This document shows, piece by piece, positions 1 through 11,156 of a stretch of 64,000 nt of DNA. The notes under the pieces were generated by a model that worked only from the letters and a program-made list of their open reading frames with translations, did no database searches and was not told the DNA's origin. Every line of letters begins with the position of its first letter. The stretch's first letter is position 1. The stretch lies in contig NC_036457.1 in NCBI RefSeq assembly GCF_002775205.1, positions 3,062,975 through 3,126,974 of the forward strand. Direction: 5' to 3'. The DNA comes from Xiphophorus maculatus (taxonomy: Eukaryota; Chordata; Actinopteri; Cyprinodontiformes; Poeciliidae). The position numbers and the translations under genes are program-made.

Positions 1-1766
1 CGACATAAAGCCATAGCCAAGATTCGAGCCGCTGGCCGACGTTTCTTCTTCTCCTTTCTGTGAACTGGGGTCCAAACGATGAAGAGTCTAATCAGGGACT
101 GGTGTGACCTCTGACCTGAGGCCATCATGTAAAACAATCTCACTGCAGCTGCAGAACGCTCCAGCCGCACAAAGTGCTTGTTTAACGGGTTTTGCACTGA
201 ATTCAGGGCGTGTTGACATGAAGCTCGGATAGATGAACTTAATGAAAGGCGTTTTTACGTCGCATCATTTTCTCCTGCTTTAAGAAAAATGAAGCAACAG
301 ATTGTTACATTTTCAAATTTATTCCACAGAGCTGTAAATCAGTGAAATCATTTTTTACACATTTAACTGTAAATTTAGATTATTAAATGGCATTTTTTTT
401 TTTTAGATTATTAAGCAAAATGAAACGTTAAAGTGTTGGTCACTATCAGAATGACAAAAGCAACTCTGGCTCATAATGTTTGGAAATATTGATGCACATT
501 TTTATTTTATCAGTCAGTGTTGAAACGTAGTGGATCTTGAATCCCAGATATTATGACATGCTCTATTCCAGCTCCATGTTTTCACTCTGACTCTGAGGGG
601 ATTTACTTTCACCTGTACTTCATTTCACTCGCCTCCTCTTGCCTGTTTTTCTCCATTATGACGTGTATTAATGTTTACTGAGGACTTTTTGTTTTACACA
701 GTCTGTCTTCTCTACCGTGAGTATTTTCTTTTTCTTTGGTTTTTTTCTCTGGTGGTTTTGACGGTGGACGCAGGCGGCTGCTGGTTCTGTTTCTGACCTC
801 TGTGATGTCATCAGTCTGATGGGAAATTGTATTAATGTAGCAAACCTTACATTTTATTGCAGTGTTTCACAATCATATCATTCCAGTAATATTCTCATTG
901 GCACAATTAGGGAAAAAAAATGTTTTAAAAAAATTAAAAATAAATTTTTAAATTGAAAATAAGATTAAAAATTGGTTACCCCTATGATGTGTTTGTGATC
1001 ATTACAAGACCCGAGTCTGACGGAAAGTGATTTTAAAATCTCTGAGTTTAAGTTTAAAACACTGCAGGATTTCTCTGACATCATGGAGTGAACACATGAA
1101 CTCTTACTCTAGAAAACTCTTAACTCTTGTCTATGAAAACCCCAGTCCCTAAAATTTATATAGTGCTAGCTGTCAAGCTAAAAACAATCACAGTTATGAA
1201 AAATGTTGAAATGTGCTGTTGTCTTTTTTTATATTATGCTCTGCATCATGACTGAGGCTTTTCAGCATGTATCAGGCTTCTAGAACAAGAAAACCCACGT
1301 CATTGAAAGCTTTATTTTATTTATGATGTTTTACACTTCACCTATCTGATGAGTGATTTCAACACTAATAATAACAATAGCTGGTTAAATATGAGAGAAG
1401 AAATACAGAATTGGACACTACATTGCAACTTCGTACGATTTTACATTAAATTCTTGCACAAATGTTTTTTTCAATCAATTCATGTTCAAACGACTACATT
1501 CAGTGAGAAATATAAATGCAATTTCACAGAACTTTCAGCATTTTAAGACTGGCTAAAAGTCATAAGAAAACAGAAGACCATGCAGTGGTAAAAGTGCATA
1601 AAAAGGAATATTTATTAACAAAAACAACAATGGATTTTGGATATCAGTATCAGTTGTGTAATGCAAATCCTTGGATGTGTTGTATGAGTGCATATGGAAC
1701 AGTTGAAGTGCAAAAACAAAGACAAATTCAAATGTGCAAAAGGAGAGGAGCTGTACACTTGTAGAG
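1..1766. other. AT-rich stretch without recognisable gene
   Basis: I see no convincing exon, RNA gene or mobile element here. The reading frames present are short, lack codon bias, and overlap on both strands. The stretch has many A and T runs, for example near 395-405 and 905-960, as expected of teleost intergenic or intronic DNA. It could hold introns of a gene whose exons lie left of the window. Confidence 0.5.
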
Positions 1767-2660
1767 CTCCCAAGACCCTCAGAAATTACAATTAATGTCA
1801 TAGTGCAAGTATGACAGGAAAGCATGTGGGCGTGGCTAAGTGTCAAACTATTCACTATTCGCTATGAAACATCAAGACTTAATAACATCCGCATGCAAAG
1901 TTACAGCTGCATCAGACTTCATATGTCTCACTACAGAACAGTCCAGATCACATTTTCATGGTTAGCTGATGACATCACCTTAGCCTCGCCCACTTCCAAC
2001 AGGAAGTCACCTGTATTTTAAGACACTCAGAATTTACAATTAATGTCATAGTGCAAGTATCACAGGAAGTCGACCATTTTGGATTGAAGGTCCGACTTTG
2101 CCCCCATTCTTACTGTGAACGGTCGCTATCTCACGCCTTTGACCTAATCAACATAAAACTGTGTCCAGAGACAGAAGACATGTTGGTGTGTTGTGGATTC
2201 CAACCCCGACCGGCTTTGACATAGCAGGTGGGCGTGGCGGCGTGGCGAAGTGACCTGTAACGCCGTTGCCATACGTTTGGCTCTGAATTCCACAGTTTCA
2301 GGCTCAGCTGCTCCAAACTCACTATGATGGATCCTTATCCACCCACCGACAGGAATTCATAACAAAATTTGGTGGGCGTGGCCTAATTTCTCTATAGCGC
2401 CCCCTAGGAGATTTTAAATGATCAGCCCCAAGACATGCTTTAACCTAGAATTACGAAACTTGGTACACATGTGTATCTTGTCAGGATGTACTAAAAAGTC
2501 TCTTACAGCCATGGTCGAAACCCAACAGGAAGTCGGCCATTTTGGATTGAAGTTTAGATTTTGAACGCGATTTTGACGTTTACAGATCCTATGTCATCAT
2601 ATGATAACGTCATCTAAGCCCCGCCCCCTCACAACAGGAAGTGCTGTTTTTTTCTTTGGA
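1767..2660. repeat. Old interspersed repeat segments with internal duplication
   Basis: A stretch of about 50 bases beginning near 1770 (ACAATTAATGTCATAGTGCA) recurs at about 2035-2070. The phrase GGAAGTCGACCATTTTGGAT near 2067 recurs as a GGAAGTCGGCCATTTTGGAT variant near 2530. Phrases such as TGGGCGTGGC and AGCGCCCCCTAG also recur. From general experience such phrases occur in abundant dispersed teleost repeats, but I cannot name the family. No coding capacity is visible. Confidence 0.5.
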
Positions 2661-3239
2661 AAGTTATAACTGTAACTATAACTGGAACTTTTATGTCTTT
2701 TTCTCTGACCGTTCCCCGCCGTGTTCCTTGGGATTCATGAAGATCTTTGGTCTCTCCATTCTCTGAAAATCCTCTGATTCAGTTATGAAACAAACGGATT
2801 GATGCTGACATTACAGTCAATACAACTATTTCCATATAAAATGGCCTCAATTTGTTTCAACTAGATGTGATTATTTGGTGTCAGAGCCAAGGGACTAGGA
2901 TCACCTGAAACTAAAAAAGTAAGAGCAAAACAAATAACCATGAACCAAAATTTATTTATTCTACGGAAAGAATAAATCAGTCACACTAACACTGTATAAC
3001 TGAGGAGGCTGGTTGGTCAGTGTGGTAGATTTCTCAAACACTGGCATCATCATCATTCCAAAGATTAATCAAAACTCTGTGATGTCACAACTAGTCATGC
3101 TTGTGATGTCATCAGCACTGTATGTATGTAACAAACTGCTACCTTCTTGTCATTGCTTCCTGCACTACTGACGAGTTCAGACGTACGCAAAGCGCTTTCA
3201 GATAACGACAGATTTGAACAAGCATTGTTTTGTATAAAC

Positions 3240-4397
3240 ATGTCTACGGAAAATTACTCTCCCATTGAAATGCAGAGAGAGATCCAAAGACTTGGATCTA
3301 TTTTGGAAAAGGAGAGCGCGAGGTTGTTTGATGTGACCCAAGAGCTGGAGACCACCCAGAAAGAACTGGACAAGACAAAGAATGAGCTACAGACACAGAG
3401 AACTATAAAGAAGATTTTTATGAAGAAGACATTAGAGTTAAAGGCACAACTGGATGCAGTAAACAGTCCAGCGACTCTCAGCCATGCCGTAACTGACATG
3501 ATGCAGCTGGAGCATGATGACGACAAGGAGAAATGTCTGCAGAGAGAGCTGGAGCAGATGAAGACGTCATACAGAAACTTAAAGTGGAGGTATGAAGTGG
3601 ATGTTTCTGCCCTAAGACAGCAAAACAAGAATTACCAGCTCGAGATAACTCGTTTGAATGAAGCACATCTAGAAAAAGCTAAGAACGACCTTGAGATTAT
3701 TGATACACTCAGAGCAGAAAAGGAAGATATGGACCAGAGAAGGAGGGAAGAGTTGTCTGTCCTGCAACAAGAATCGAATAATACAATAAGACATCTTAAA
3801 AGTATTCTGGACCTGGCTACAATTTCTTTCGAGGGACTTAAAGCCAGATATGAAGAAGTTTCTGGCCTAATGCAGCAGGCAGACCTTTTTAAGCAGGATG
3901 TGGCTAAAGAGAGGAAAGCTTCCTCGCAGAAAATCAAGGAGCTGGAAGCTGAGAAAGAAAATCTTATTAAAGAACTGACTGACTTCCAGCAAATGCACTC
4001 TGGCTGTGAGCTTAGTCTCAAAACGGAGCAGGAAAAAATGAAATTTGATCAAGACGGAAATGAGTTTGGACCTTCAGGAAAAAACATGTCCAAGTGTCAA
4101 GAAGGAAATGAGGAAGACACAAACAGCATTTCTCACCCTGGAGCCATAAATCAGGAACATCACTTAGAGGCAACCATGTCAGAGGACATTGATGTACCTC
4201 ATACATTGAACAAGGAGATAAATGATTTTGTAGTAGAGAGAGATCCTGAATCCATTGAAATGAGAGACAGCTGTGTGCAAAATCTGTTAGAGCAACCAGT
4301 GGAGGCAGCGGGCAAAAAACCAACAGTGTGGAAGAGAATACAGGACAGTTTCAGGCTGAAAAAATCCCAGCAGAAGAAAGGCAAGAAAAAATCTTAA
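3240..4397 (+). CDS. Single-exon coiled-coil protein, uncharacterised (about 385 aa)
   Basis: An uninterrupted frame runs from the first ATG (3240, A at -3) to TAA at 4395-4397. The frame is also open upstream to about 3147, but without an ATG. Residues 1-250 are rich in Glu, Lys, Leu and Gln with heptad-like spacing, so a long coiled coil is likely (for example LEKESARLFDVTQELETTQK). Residues about 255-340 are acidic and disordered-looking. The C-terminus is strongly basic (WKRIQDSFRLKKSQQKKGKK). No signal peptide, membrane segment or catalytic motif is seen. A scaffold or cytoskeletal role would be inference only. No intron is visible. An AATAAA at 4454-4459 is followed 18 bases later by ten A residues (4478-4487), which could mark the 3' end of a retrocopied mRNA. 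I do not recognise the family. Confidence 0.7.
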   Translation: MSTENYSPIEMQREIQRLGSILEKESARLFDVTQELETTQKELDKTKNELQTQRTIKKIFMKKTLELKAQLDAVNSPATLSHAVTDMMQLEHDDDKEKCLQRELEQMKTSYRNLKWRYEVDVSALRQQNKNYQLEITRLNEAHLEKAKNDLEIIDTLRAEKEDMDQRRREELSVLQQESNNTIRHLKSILDLATISFEGLKARYEEVSGLMQQADLFKQDVAKERKASSQKIKELEAEKENLIKELTDFQQMHSGCELSLKTEQEKMKFDQDGNEFGPSGKNMSKCQEGNEEDTNSISHPGAINQEHHLEATMSEDIDVPHTLNKEINDFVVERDPESIEMRDSCVQNLLEQPVEAAGKKPTVWKRIQDSFRLKKSQQKKGKKKS

Positions 4398-5005
4398 AAG
4401 AGCAACTAGGAGAAAATATCTAGTTAATTTCTGAACCGTTTGCAAAACCAAAAAATAAATCTCTTATTTTAGACCAGAAAAAAAAAATGGCCGTGGGTTT
4501 TCTCCGGGTGCTCCGGTTTCCCCCAGATTTCCAAAAACCGTGTAAATTTTGATGATTGCCCAATGTAACGTGTCCTCAAGAAAGGTAGTATTAATTTCTA
4601 TCAAATTTAATTTGCAAACGGTTCAGATTGGAGAAACATTTGTGGTGAGAAAAGAAAACCTCTAAAACAAGCAACTAGTTAAAAGAGTCCAGATCAGAAC
4701 CATTTTCAAAACCCCAAATTACATCTCATATTTTAGACAAAAAAAAGGTCAACACGGTGATGCAGTGGTTAACACGACATCTTCACAGAAAAGAGGCCTT
4801 TGTTCTCAACCAGGCGCCTCTTTCTATGGGAGTTTGTCTGTTCTCCCCGTGTTAGTGGAGGGTTTTCTCCGGGTGCTCCGGTTCCCCCCAGGATTTCAAA
4901 AATGATGTAAATTGGGGTGATTGACTATAATGTACATTGTCCTCAAGAAAGGTAGTATTAATTTCTAGAAAACTGAATTTGCAAACGGTTCAGATTAGCG
5001 AAACA
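4388..5005 (+). repeat. Duplicated 3' flank carrying degraded SINE-like sequence
   Basis: Two diverged copies of one segment lie in tandem, about 4390-4665 and 4680-5005. Both contain the phrase TTTTCTCCGGGTGCTCCGG, then CCTCAAGAAAGGTAGTATTA, then TTTGCAAACGGTTCAGATT. The second copy has a tRNA-like head near 4747-4775 (GTGATGCAGTGGTTAACACG). The phrases match the tRNA-derived SINE found complete at 36.2, 49.6 and 50.7 kb, but on the + strand and much decayed. Confidence 0.5.
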
Positions 5006-5020
5006 TAATGTCAGGTGAGA

Positions 5021-5262
5021 GTTGCTCTCCACAAGTTGCTCTCCATGGGTTGCTCTCCACAGGTTGCTCTCCACAAGTTGCTCTCCACAAGTTGCTCTCC
5101 ACAGCTTGCTCTCCACAGGTTGCTCTCCACTGGTTGCTCTCCACGGGTTGCTCTCCACAGGTTGCTCTCCACAGGTTGCTCTCCACGGGTTGCTCTCCAC
5201 GGGTTGCTCTCCACGGGTTGCTCTCCATGGGTTGCTCTCCACAGGTTGCTCTCCACAGGTTG
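5021..5262. repeat. 14-bp minisatellite, about 17 copies
   Basis: The unit is GTTGCTCTCCACAG, with variation mostly at the last positions of the unit (ACAA, ACAG, ACGG, ATGG). Because 14 is not a multiple of 3 and the unit makes no stop in most frames, several frames on both strands stay open and give a repeating 14-residue peptide. I treat these as by-products of the repeat, not genes. Confidence 0.95.
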
Positions 5263-5967
5263 TCCTTTGTCACCAGTGTCTAGATGCAGTTAAGGTTTTG
5301 ATGGGATCCGTTTTAGTTGCCTTAGCGTCGCGTCTCTGCTTTTTGCAGATGTGACGAGGTCCTATTGGCTTCAACAGCTGTGAGCAAATAAACTTTGTTG
5401 TCGGCCTAACAAGGTGAATGCCTGAACTGGAAAAGGAGTGGCCCTTGGTGGCCCTTGGTGGCCCTGCACATTCAGATTTCTGGCTCCCCACAAGACAGAC
5501 TATGAAGATACTTTGAACTAACCAATAGCATACAAAGCTAATGCTGATGTTACACCAGTGAGTCACTAAGGAGAGTCTTGAAGCTCAGCACAGATGGACA
5601 GAGTACAGAAAAGATGTTGCAGTTTTTTCCAAATAACCATGTAAGTTGACTAATGTTGTATCCACAAAATGTTGCCTAGATGATGACTAGTTAATTCACA
5701 CCAATATATCATGAAATGCCTGTTAACATGAATATTAATGTTGCTGTTAACCCATGCAATATTCCTTGATAGCTAGTTGTTGCCAGGAATAAACCCAGTT
5801 CTCTTTATTTTCTTTGCAAAAGTTGTTCTCACTGTTGCTTTTGATATATTTCAAAGAAATGTTTATTGTCACAACAGAAGGAGCAAAGAGTCGGAGAGGA
5901 GACAACAGACCAGAGGCCAGCAGCAGGACCATGATGTAGGATCTTCTGTTACCTGAGAATAATTTGC
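5263..5967. other. No gene seen
   Basis: Unique-looking AT-rich DNA with short unrelated reading frames only. A local 10-bp repeat (GGCCCTTGGT, about three copies) lies at 5438-5464. Confidence 0.4.
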
Positions 5968-6122
5968 TTAAGACGAGCAAATTATTACTTATTCATAATT
6001 TGTTTATTACTAAGATAAGTAATAAGCAAATTATTACTTACCTTAGTAATAATCTGCTTATTACTAAGATAAGTAATAAGCAAATTATTACTTATCATGC
6101 AGATAAGTAATAATTTGCTTAT
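5968..6122. repeat. Hairpin cluster of nested inverted repeats
   Basis: GATAAGTAATAAGCAAATTA and its reverse complement alternate several times within 155 bases, so long A/T-rich stems can form in more than one register. The motif AAGTAATAA and its inverse TTATTACTT recur throughout. This could be the core of a small foldback element. No target duplication was found. Confidence 0.75.
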
Positions 6123-6581
6123 GCCCTAATTTTCACCCATACAAACACAAAACCAACACAATGCTTATGACCCACACAAATACAGGCTACAAGCACACAA
6201 CTGTAGACACGTTGTGTGTCTGACCCACACAAAGACAAACACACACAATGTTACACAGCCACACACACAAACCTATATTCCTACATAGCCTATATCTTAC
6301 AAATTACACTAAGTTATAAAAATAGTCAAATGAACCTTACCTAGTAGATATGAATTCTCCTCTTGCCGGTTCTCAGGCTCAGATTCTGTCTGTGACACCC
6401 AGAGGAGGTGAAATGATCCCAGACGCGCCATTTCTTTTCTTTTTGTAAATATTTCTGTCTAAAAGTCTGTTACACAAATTCTTTGTTTAATTTTTAGCTT
6501 CACATTTAGATATGGAAAAAGTGTGAGTCACAAAAAAACCCCAAGCAGTTTTGAATCTGAACTCAGATCCAGAACCGCACA

Positions 6582-6681
6582 GCATTCTGGGAGATGTAGG
6601 CAGAGGAATGACTTTAGCTGTTCTTCCTGACTCTCTCTTTGGTTACCTAGCAACTTAGTCATTCTTTGGTTACCTAGCAAC
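6582..6681. promoter_or_regulatory. Promoter-like cluster: ZNF143-type site and two X-boxes
   Basis: On the minus strand, 6582-6600 reads CCTACATCTCCCAGAATGC, close to the ZNF143/THAP11 SBS consensus (ACTACAATTCCCAGCATGC as I recall it). Two exact copies of GTTACCTAGCAAC lie at 6642-6654 and 6669-6681, 27 bp apart. They fit the RFX X-box pattern of GTTNCC, a short spacer, then a GNAAC half. Such sites are typical of proximal promoters, but no coding exon beside them could be recognised in either direction. Confidence 0.45.
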
Positions 6682-7860
6682 GACCTTTTGCGTAACTCGC
6701 GCAGCAGCAGTTTCAGCTACCAGTTTGGTAGTATTTTGGATAATTAAATCAAAAGACTAATAAATAATTATCAATATTAACAATTATTGACAGACTGATG
6801 TGAAATACTTTTACTGCTATGAGTTTTTCAGCTTTATTGTCCAGCTTACATTCAATAGAGATCTAAAAAACTCGTTTCCTTCCCTTGTGAAGTGACGTTT
6901 ACATACGTGGCTCTTGTTTATAGTCTGATTTAATGTCACACAGAGAGGAAATGCATGTTTCATTTTATGTAATATCGTCAAATACAATGTGTCTTTGGAA
7001 TTCATGCGACATAATTGAATACTGTAAGCCTTTCTTACGGTGTACATGGTACTTTCTGCTATAAGGTAAGGCCATCGTGAGGTTTTTCTATGTATGCTAT
7101 ATCTCGTTGTGAAATATCTGAAGTGTTATATATATTTTTCTTTAGGACAGAAAAGCGTCACAGACCTATGATATAAACAGAAACTTTCCATAAGTAGGAA
7201 AGAAAGAAAACATGCATCCAAGTTATTTGGACTATTTCTGAGTTATGATGGCCTGGTGAGTCATCTGACAGGTTTGATTGTGTCTCTTTTGTGTTGGTTT
7301 TCTGAATGGTACAGGATTGTTTTCATGTGCAGTTCCATCTCAACCTTACACAGACAGACGTAGACATGCAGCGTATAAATCGATTCTCAATAAAACGTTT
7401 TGCACCAAAGAGTTGAGAATAAACACTGAGGCTCTTTACTGTATTTGAAATGTTAAATTGACATTTGTGACTGTATACGATACAGACCAGCAAATATTGC
7501 AGTAAGCATATTGCGAGGGAACACAAAAAAAATCTCCCCTTCCCCCATGTCCCCTAGTTTCACCTTTCTTAAAACACTAAAACTCTCAACACTTGTAGGT
7601 AAGGCAGAAGCTGCATTGCCATTAAAGAAGAGCAACAAAATCATCTCAACTTTGTTTTATTGGAGATTTTTCTACATTATTACAGTATTTACATTTACAA
7701 CATAATTATCAAATATAATCATAGAGCTAACTGTTAGCATGATTAGTTTGATTATGAATTGATCATAAACAAACTGATGGAAAATAGGTTTCACTAAACC
7801 GAGAAATGAAACCTTCAGGTCCTTTCAGCAGTTCGGTTTCAAGTCGTATTAAAGCGGTTA

Positions 7861-7874
7861 GCGCCATCTAGTGG
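7861..7874 (-). promoter_or_regulatory. CTCF-like core motif
   Basis: The minus strand reads CCACTAGATGGCGC, an exact match to the 14-bp core CCANNAGRKGGCRS. It lies left of the receptor array. Confidence 0.5.
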
Positions 7875-8792
7875 ACAGAATGCTGAACGGCATCACCTGA
7901 CTGGCTTCATCCACCTGCGTTATCTTCAGGACTGTCAGACAATAGTTTCTAGTAATTAACGAAAAATAGAAATCTGTATTAATAATAATAATATGAAAAG
8001 GATATTGTGTCAAATAATAAAGATTATTTTTGTATTTTGTTGAGAATAATTAATCTGTCCCCAGTTTCGGGATTCATAAGCTTTTATTTTGAAAGATGGG
8101 TAGAAAGTTTATCCATTAGCGGTTGGAGCATGGTATTTATTTACCTTGGTATTTCCTTATTTTAGGTTGCTGCTACAATGTTAAAGTTATTAGTTTGAAA
8201 TCTGCTGCAAACAGGAAACTGATCTTACGTAAAATAATCAGAAAAGGTTTTTAAATCAAACTAATTCCTCCTTTAATGACTAAGTTAGTGGGAAACTCAA
8301 AAATAATTTATGTTCTATTTTAATGTGTATTTTTTACTGCTTACATTTTTGTCCAATTGCAACAAAATTCTGACCTTTAACAATTTAATTGATTTTTTTC
8401 TTAAAATAACTGGGTTAGAAAACTATAGAGAATTTTTTTTTAAATCTAACAAAAATCTTTAACATTTGAAATATATTTTAACAACACCTTTATGTTGTAT
8501 GTAGAGTTAGAGAGCATAAATGTTTCCTTCACTCCATGTAAATAGGAATCAGCTTGAGTGAAGGTTTAATGATCTTTATACTCTGCACATTTTAATGTTC
8601 CTTGCTTTCGTAAATATTTAACTATCTTTCATCTACAATTTATTTGCTCAATATATTTTGGTTTTAGTTTTATATTTCATGCAGAAATAGGAGAGTAACA
8701 TGGCCAGGCGGACTGATTGTGGCCAATAGTTTTATTTATTTAGTTAGTTTTAAAATCTGACATTTATTTAGCGACCCGATTCACACTCCATT

Positions 8793-8806
8793 CCAGTAGA
8801 TGGCAG
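8793..8806 (+). promoter_or_regulatory. CTCF-like core motif
   Basis: The plus strand reads CCAGTAGATGGCAG, an exact match to CCANNAGRKGGCRS, in opposite orientation to the site at 7861. The two are about 930 bp apart. Confidence 0.5.
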
Positions 8807-10993
8807 TAATGCTCATCTAAACTTGGCTTGGCGACCGCTTTAATTAGAAACACCTGCAGCCTCAGGTTCCCACGGGAAGCTTTTTACCTGCTTTGTTTGA
8901 CGGAACTACTTTATACTTTGTACCCAGGTAATAAGAACATTTATATATTAAAGATCTGCGTTTTGCTACAGATACGTGAAAGTCAAACATATTTCAGAAA
9001 ATGTCATCAGTGAAAATGTCCAGATTTTCTCTCTGCTGATCAAAACTTCAAGAACTTTCTGCTTCTCCTCCGAAAAGTTGTAAATATCCTTGTATCCACG
9101 ACAAGGTGAGCTTTGTAAATTATGAGGTCAAAAAATGTGTTTTTTCCCGTAGATTTGTAAAATGGGTCCTAATTCTACAGGTTACTGGTTAAAAGCTGAA
9201 TCCTCTCAGGTGGATGACAGGGAACAGATTTTGACCCCTCAAACATTTAAAACGAATATTTTTATTTTGTTTTGCTGATTTTTGCTGCTTTTGTTTGTTG
9301 CAATGTTGTATTACCTTAATATTTATTCCAAATTGGTGAACTTTTCTTATTTTCCTGCTTCTATTGTCAGGTTGTGTTCTCTGCATGTATTTAGGTAAAA
9401 ATGATTTCTGATGTTCAGATAGGATTTCTCAATAATCAGGATGCTGAATGATTTGTTTCTCTGAGAGAACAATAAATGATTCAGAACGTTTATAACAAAT
9501 GCACTTTTACCACATTTTGTCTTCAGTCTAGAGTTTTCTTCCTGTAGCAGTTTGAGACAAAAGTTTATTACCAGAATATTTCTTTCTTTCTAAATGTGCA
9601 CAAGTAACGCCAACAGCAGGAACGTTAGGTTTCTGTTCTCATACATTTGTACATTTTGCTGAAGAACAAAACGGAAACAAACAAACTTTGCTGAAACTGG
9701 ATCTGCATCCAAACCAGGTATGAACCGTTAACAGTCATAACATCTGTAAACAAACTGATCTGCTTAAAAGACTTTTTCTGCTCTCATGAAGGAAGTTTCT
9801 GTGATGTGTTTCAGTCTCTTTGTTTTCTCCACAGTTCTTTGTGTTATCGCTGTAACAGTAAGTCGAACAATGTTTTCTTTTCTCGGCCTGCATCGGATTA
9901 GACTTTGGACCGAACTTCATTCAACATGACGCGGCACCTTTGGCAACCTGCCCACCCTAAAGCTAAATGTTTTTGCAGAATCAAACCGCAAATCTCAATT
10001 GTTTCTCATTTTCCTGCATCAGAGAAACATCTCAACTCCATAGTCAGAAAATACAATAATATTCAGTATTTTTGTGTTTGCATTGATACTTATGCTTGAG
10101 ATCAAAGTAATCTATTTTTTGTAGGAAGAGAAAAATAAAATCAAGTCATTTACATGTTTAATGAGGATTTTAATCATTTTGTAGATATTCCAAACATTGA
10201 ATTTCTGACATTAAATCCACGTTGGTTTATTTTTATTTTTCAGCCTTCAGTCTGACATTTAAATGTTCCAGCTTGCAGCACTGTGGTGCTTTCGCAGCAG
10301 AATCATTTCCTCAGTCTTCTGTGGACGCTGCACGCCAGCGTCAAGCTCAGGGCTCATGTTCAACAGTTCTTCACTAAACCAAAGTACAATGAAGCCCAGC
10401 AGAGGGGAAATGAGATGGAGGAAGTCTGCGGTCGCCCTGCAGTCAGCAGGAAGCATCAGTGAACCCACAATGGAGCCTGGCAACGAAAAACCCCATAGCA
10501 ACGGTTGAAGTCTGCTGTTCAACAGGACAGGTGGAAAAATCGATTCTAATCGTACATAAAGGATCAAACTGAACACTTTCCTTTTAGGTTTTTTGTGCCT
10601 TTCCTGCCTATTGGACCTTTAACTCTGGTGGACAATAGAAGATAATCCAAGAATCTCCCAAATATAGTAAATTAGAGAATATTCTCTAAAATATCGCAAT
10701 AATGCTGCAAATGAAACAAAATGGATTGAATCAAAAGTCATTTTGTTAAACTAAAGACTCTGAGCTCAGAACACAGTTCATTGTTCCTCTTTTTTAAAAA
10801 AATCTCTGATAAGGAATGTTTTAATGGAAATATTTATGGATATAAATATTTTTCTTCTTGATTGTAAACCAGAGGAAATGTTTTTAACCCCACTCTGTCA
10901 GGTTCTCTGAACATTTAGAGAGGCTGTGTGTCTCTGACCTCCAGCTGTTTCCAGAAGCTTCATCTGAGCGGAAATCATCCAGGAAGTCTGGGA

Positions 10994-11156
10994 ATGAAGC
11001 TGCTCTCTGCTGGACTGGGGCGGAGATGCGGTTCTGCCAGGTACGGACCCAGTAAAGTTTGAGCCGCCGGGTTAAATTTGTGTAGATCTGACCCTCAGGA
11101 GTCCACAGAGGAACATCCTCCTGAACCAGCCGGTTTATACGCCCAGATTTTACAAA
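10994..11156 (+). CDS. Possible first two coding exons of an unidentified gene
   Basis: ATG at 10994 opens 47 nt ending at 11040 with CAG|GTACGG. A second exon (11099-11156) follows an acceptor ACCCTCAG and ends AAA|GTACGT. The phases join (2 then 1 nt) to give 35 residues starting MKLLSAGLGRRCGSA, a Leu/Arg/Ala-rich, acid-free start like a mitochondrial presequence. Base composition is richer in GC than the flanks. No third exon was found with confidence, and I do not recognise the protein. This could be chance. Confidence 0.22.

Larger units (their letters stand above)
6690..10920. other. Long stretch without recognisable gene
   Basis: Mostly AT-rich DNA with no supported coding exon. The two items that stand out, CTCF-like sites at 7861 and 8793, are listed separately. 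The GC-richer patch at 10280-10520 has open frames on both strands, but none could be tied to a family. Confidence 0.4.

Noticed and set aside
5008-5354. Overlapping open frames on both strands with 14-residue repeats
   Set aside because: They follow from the 14-bp minisatellite, which has no stop codon in most frames. There is no start context or unique flanking protein.
10259-10576. Minus-strand frame of 105 codons with hydrophobic stretches, and an opposite plus-strand frame
   Set aside because: It sits in a GC-richer patch, but no family, splice pattern or regulatory context supports it. Open frames on both strands suggest chance.
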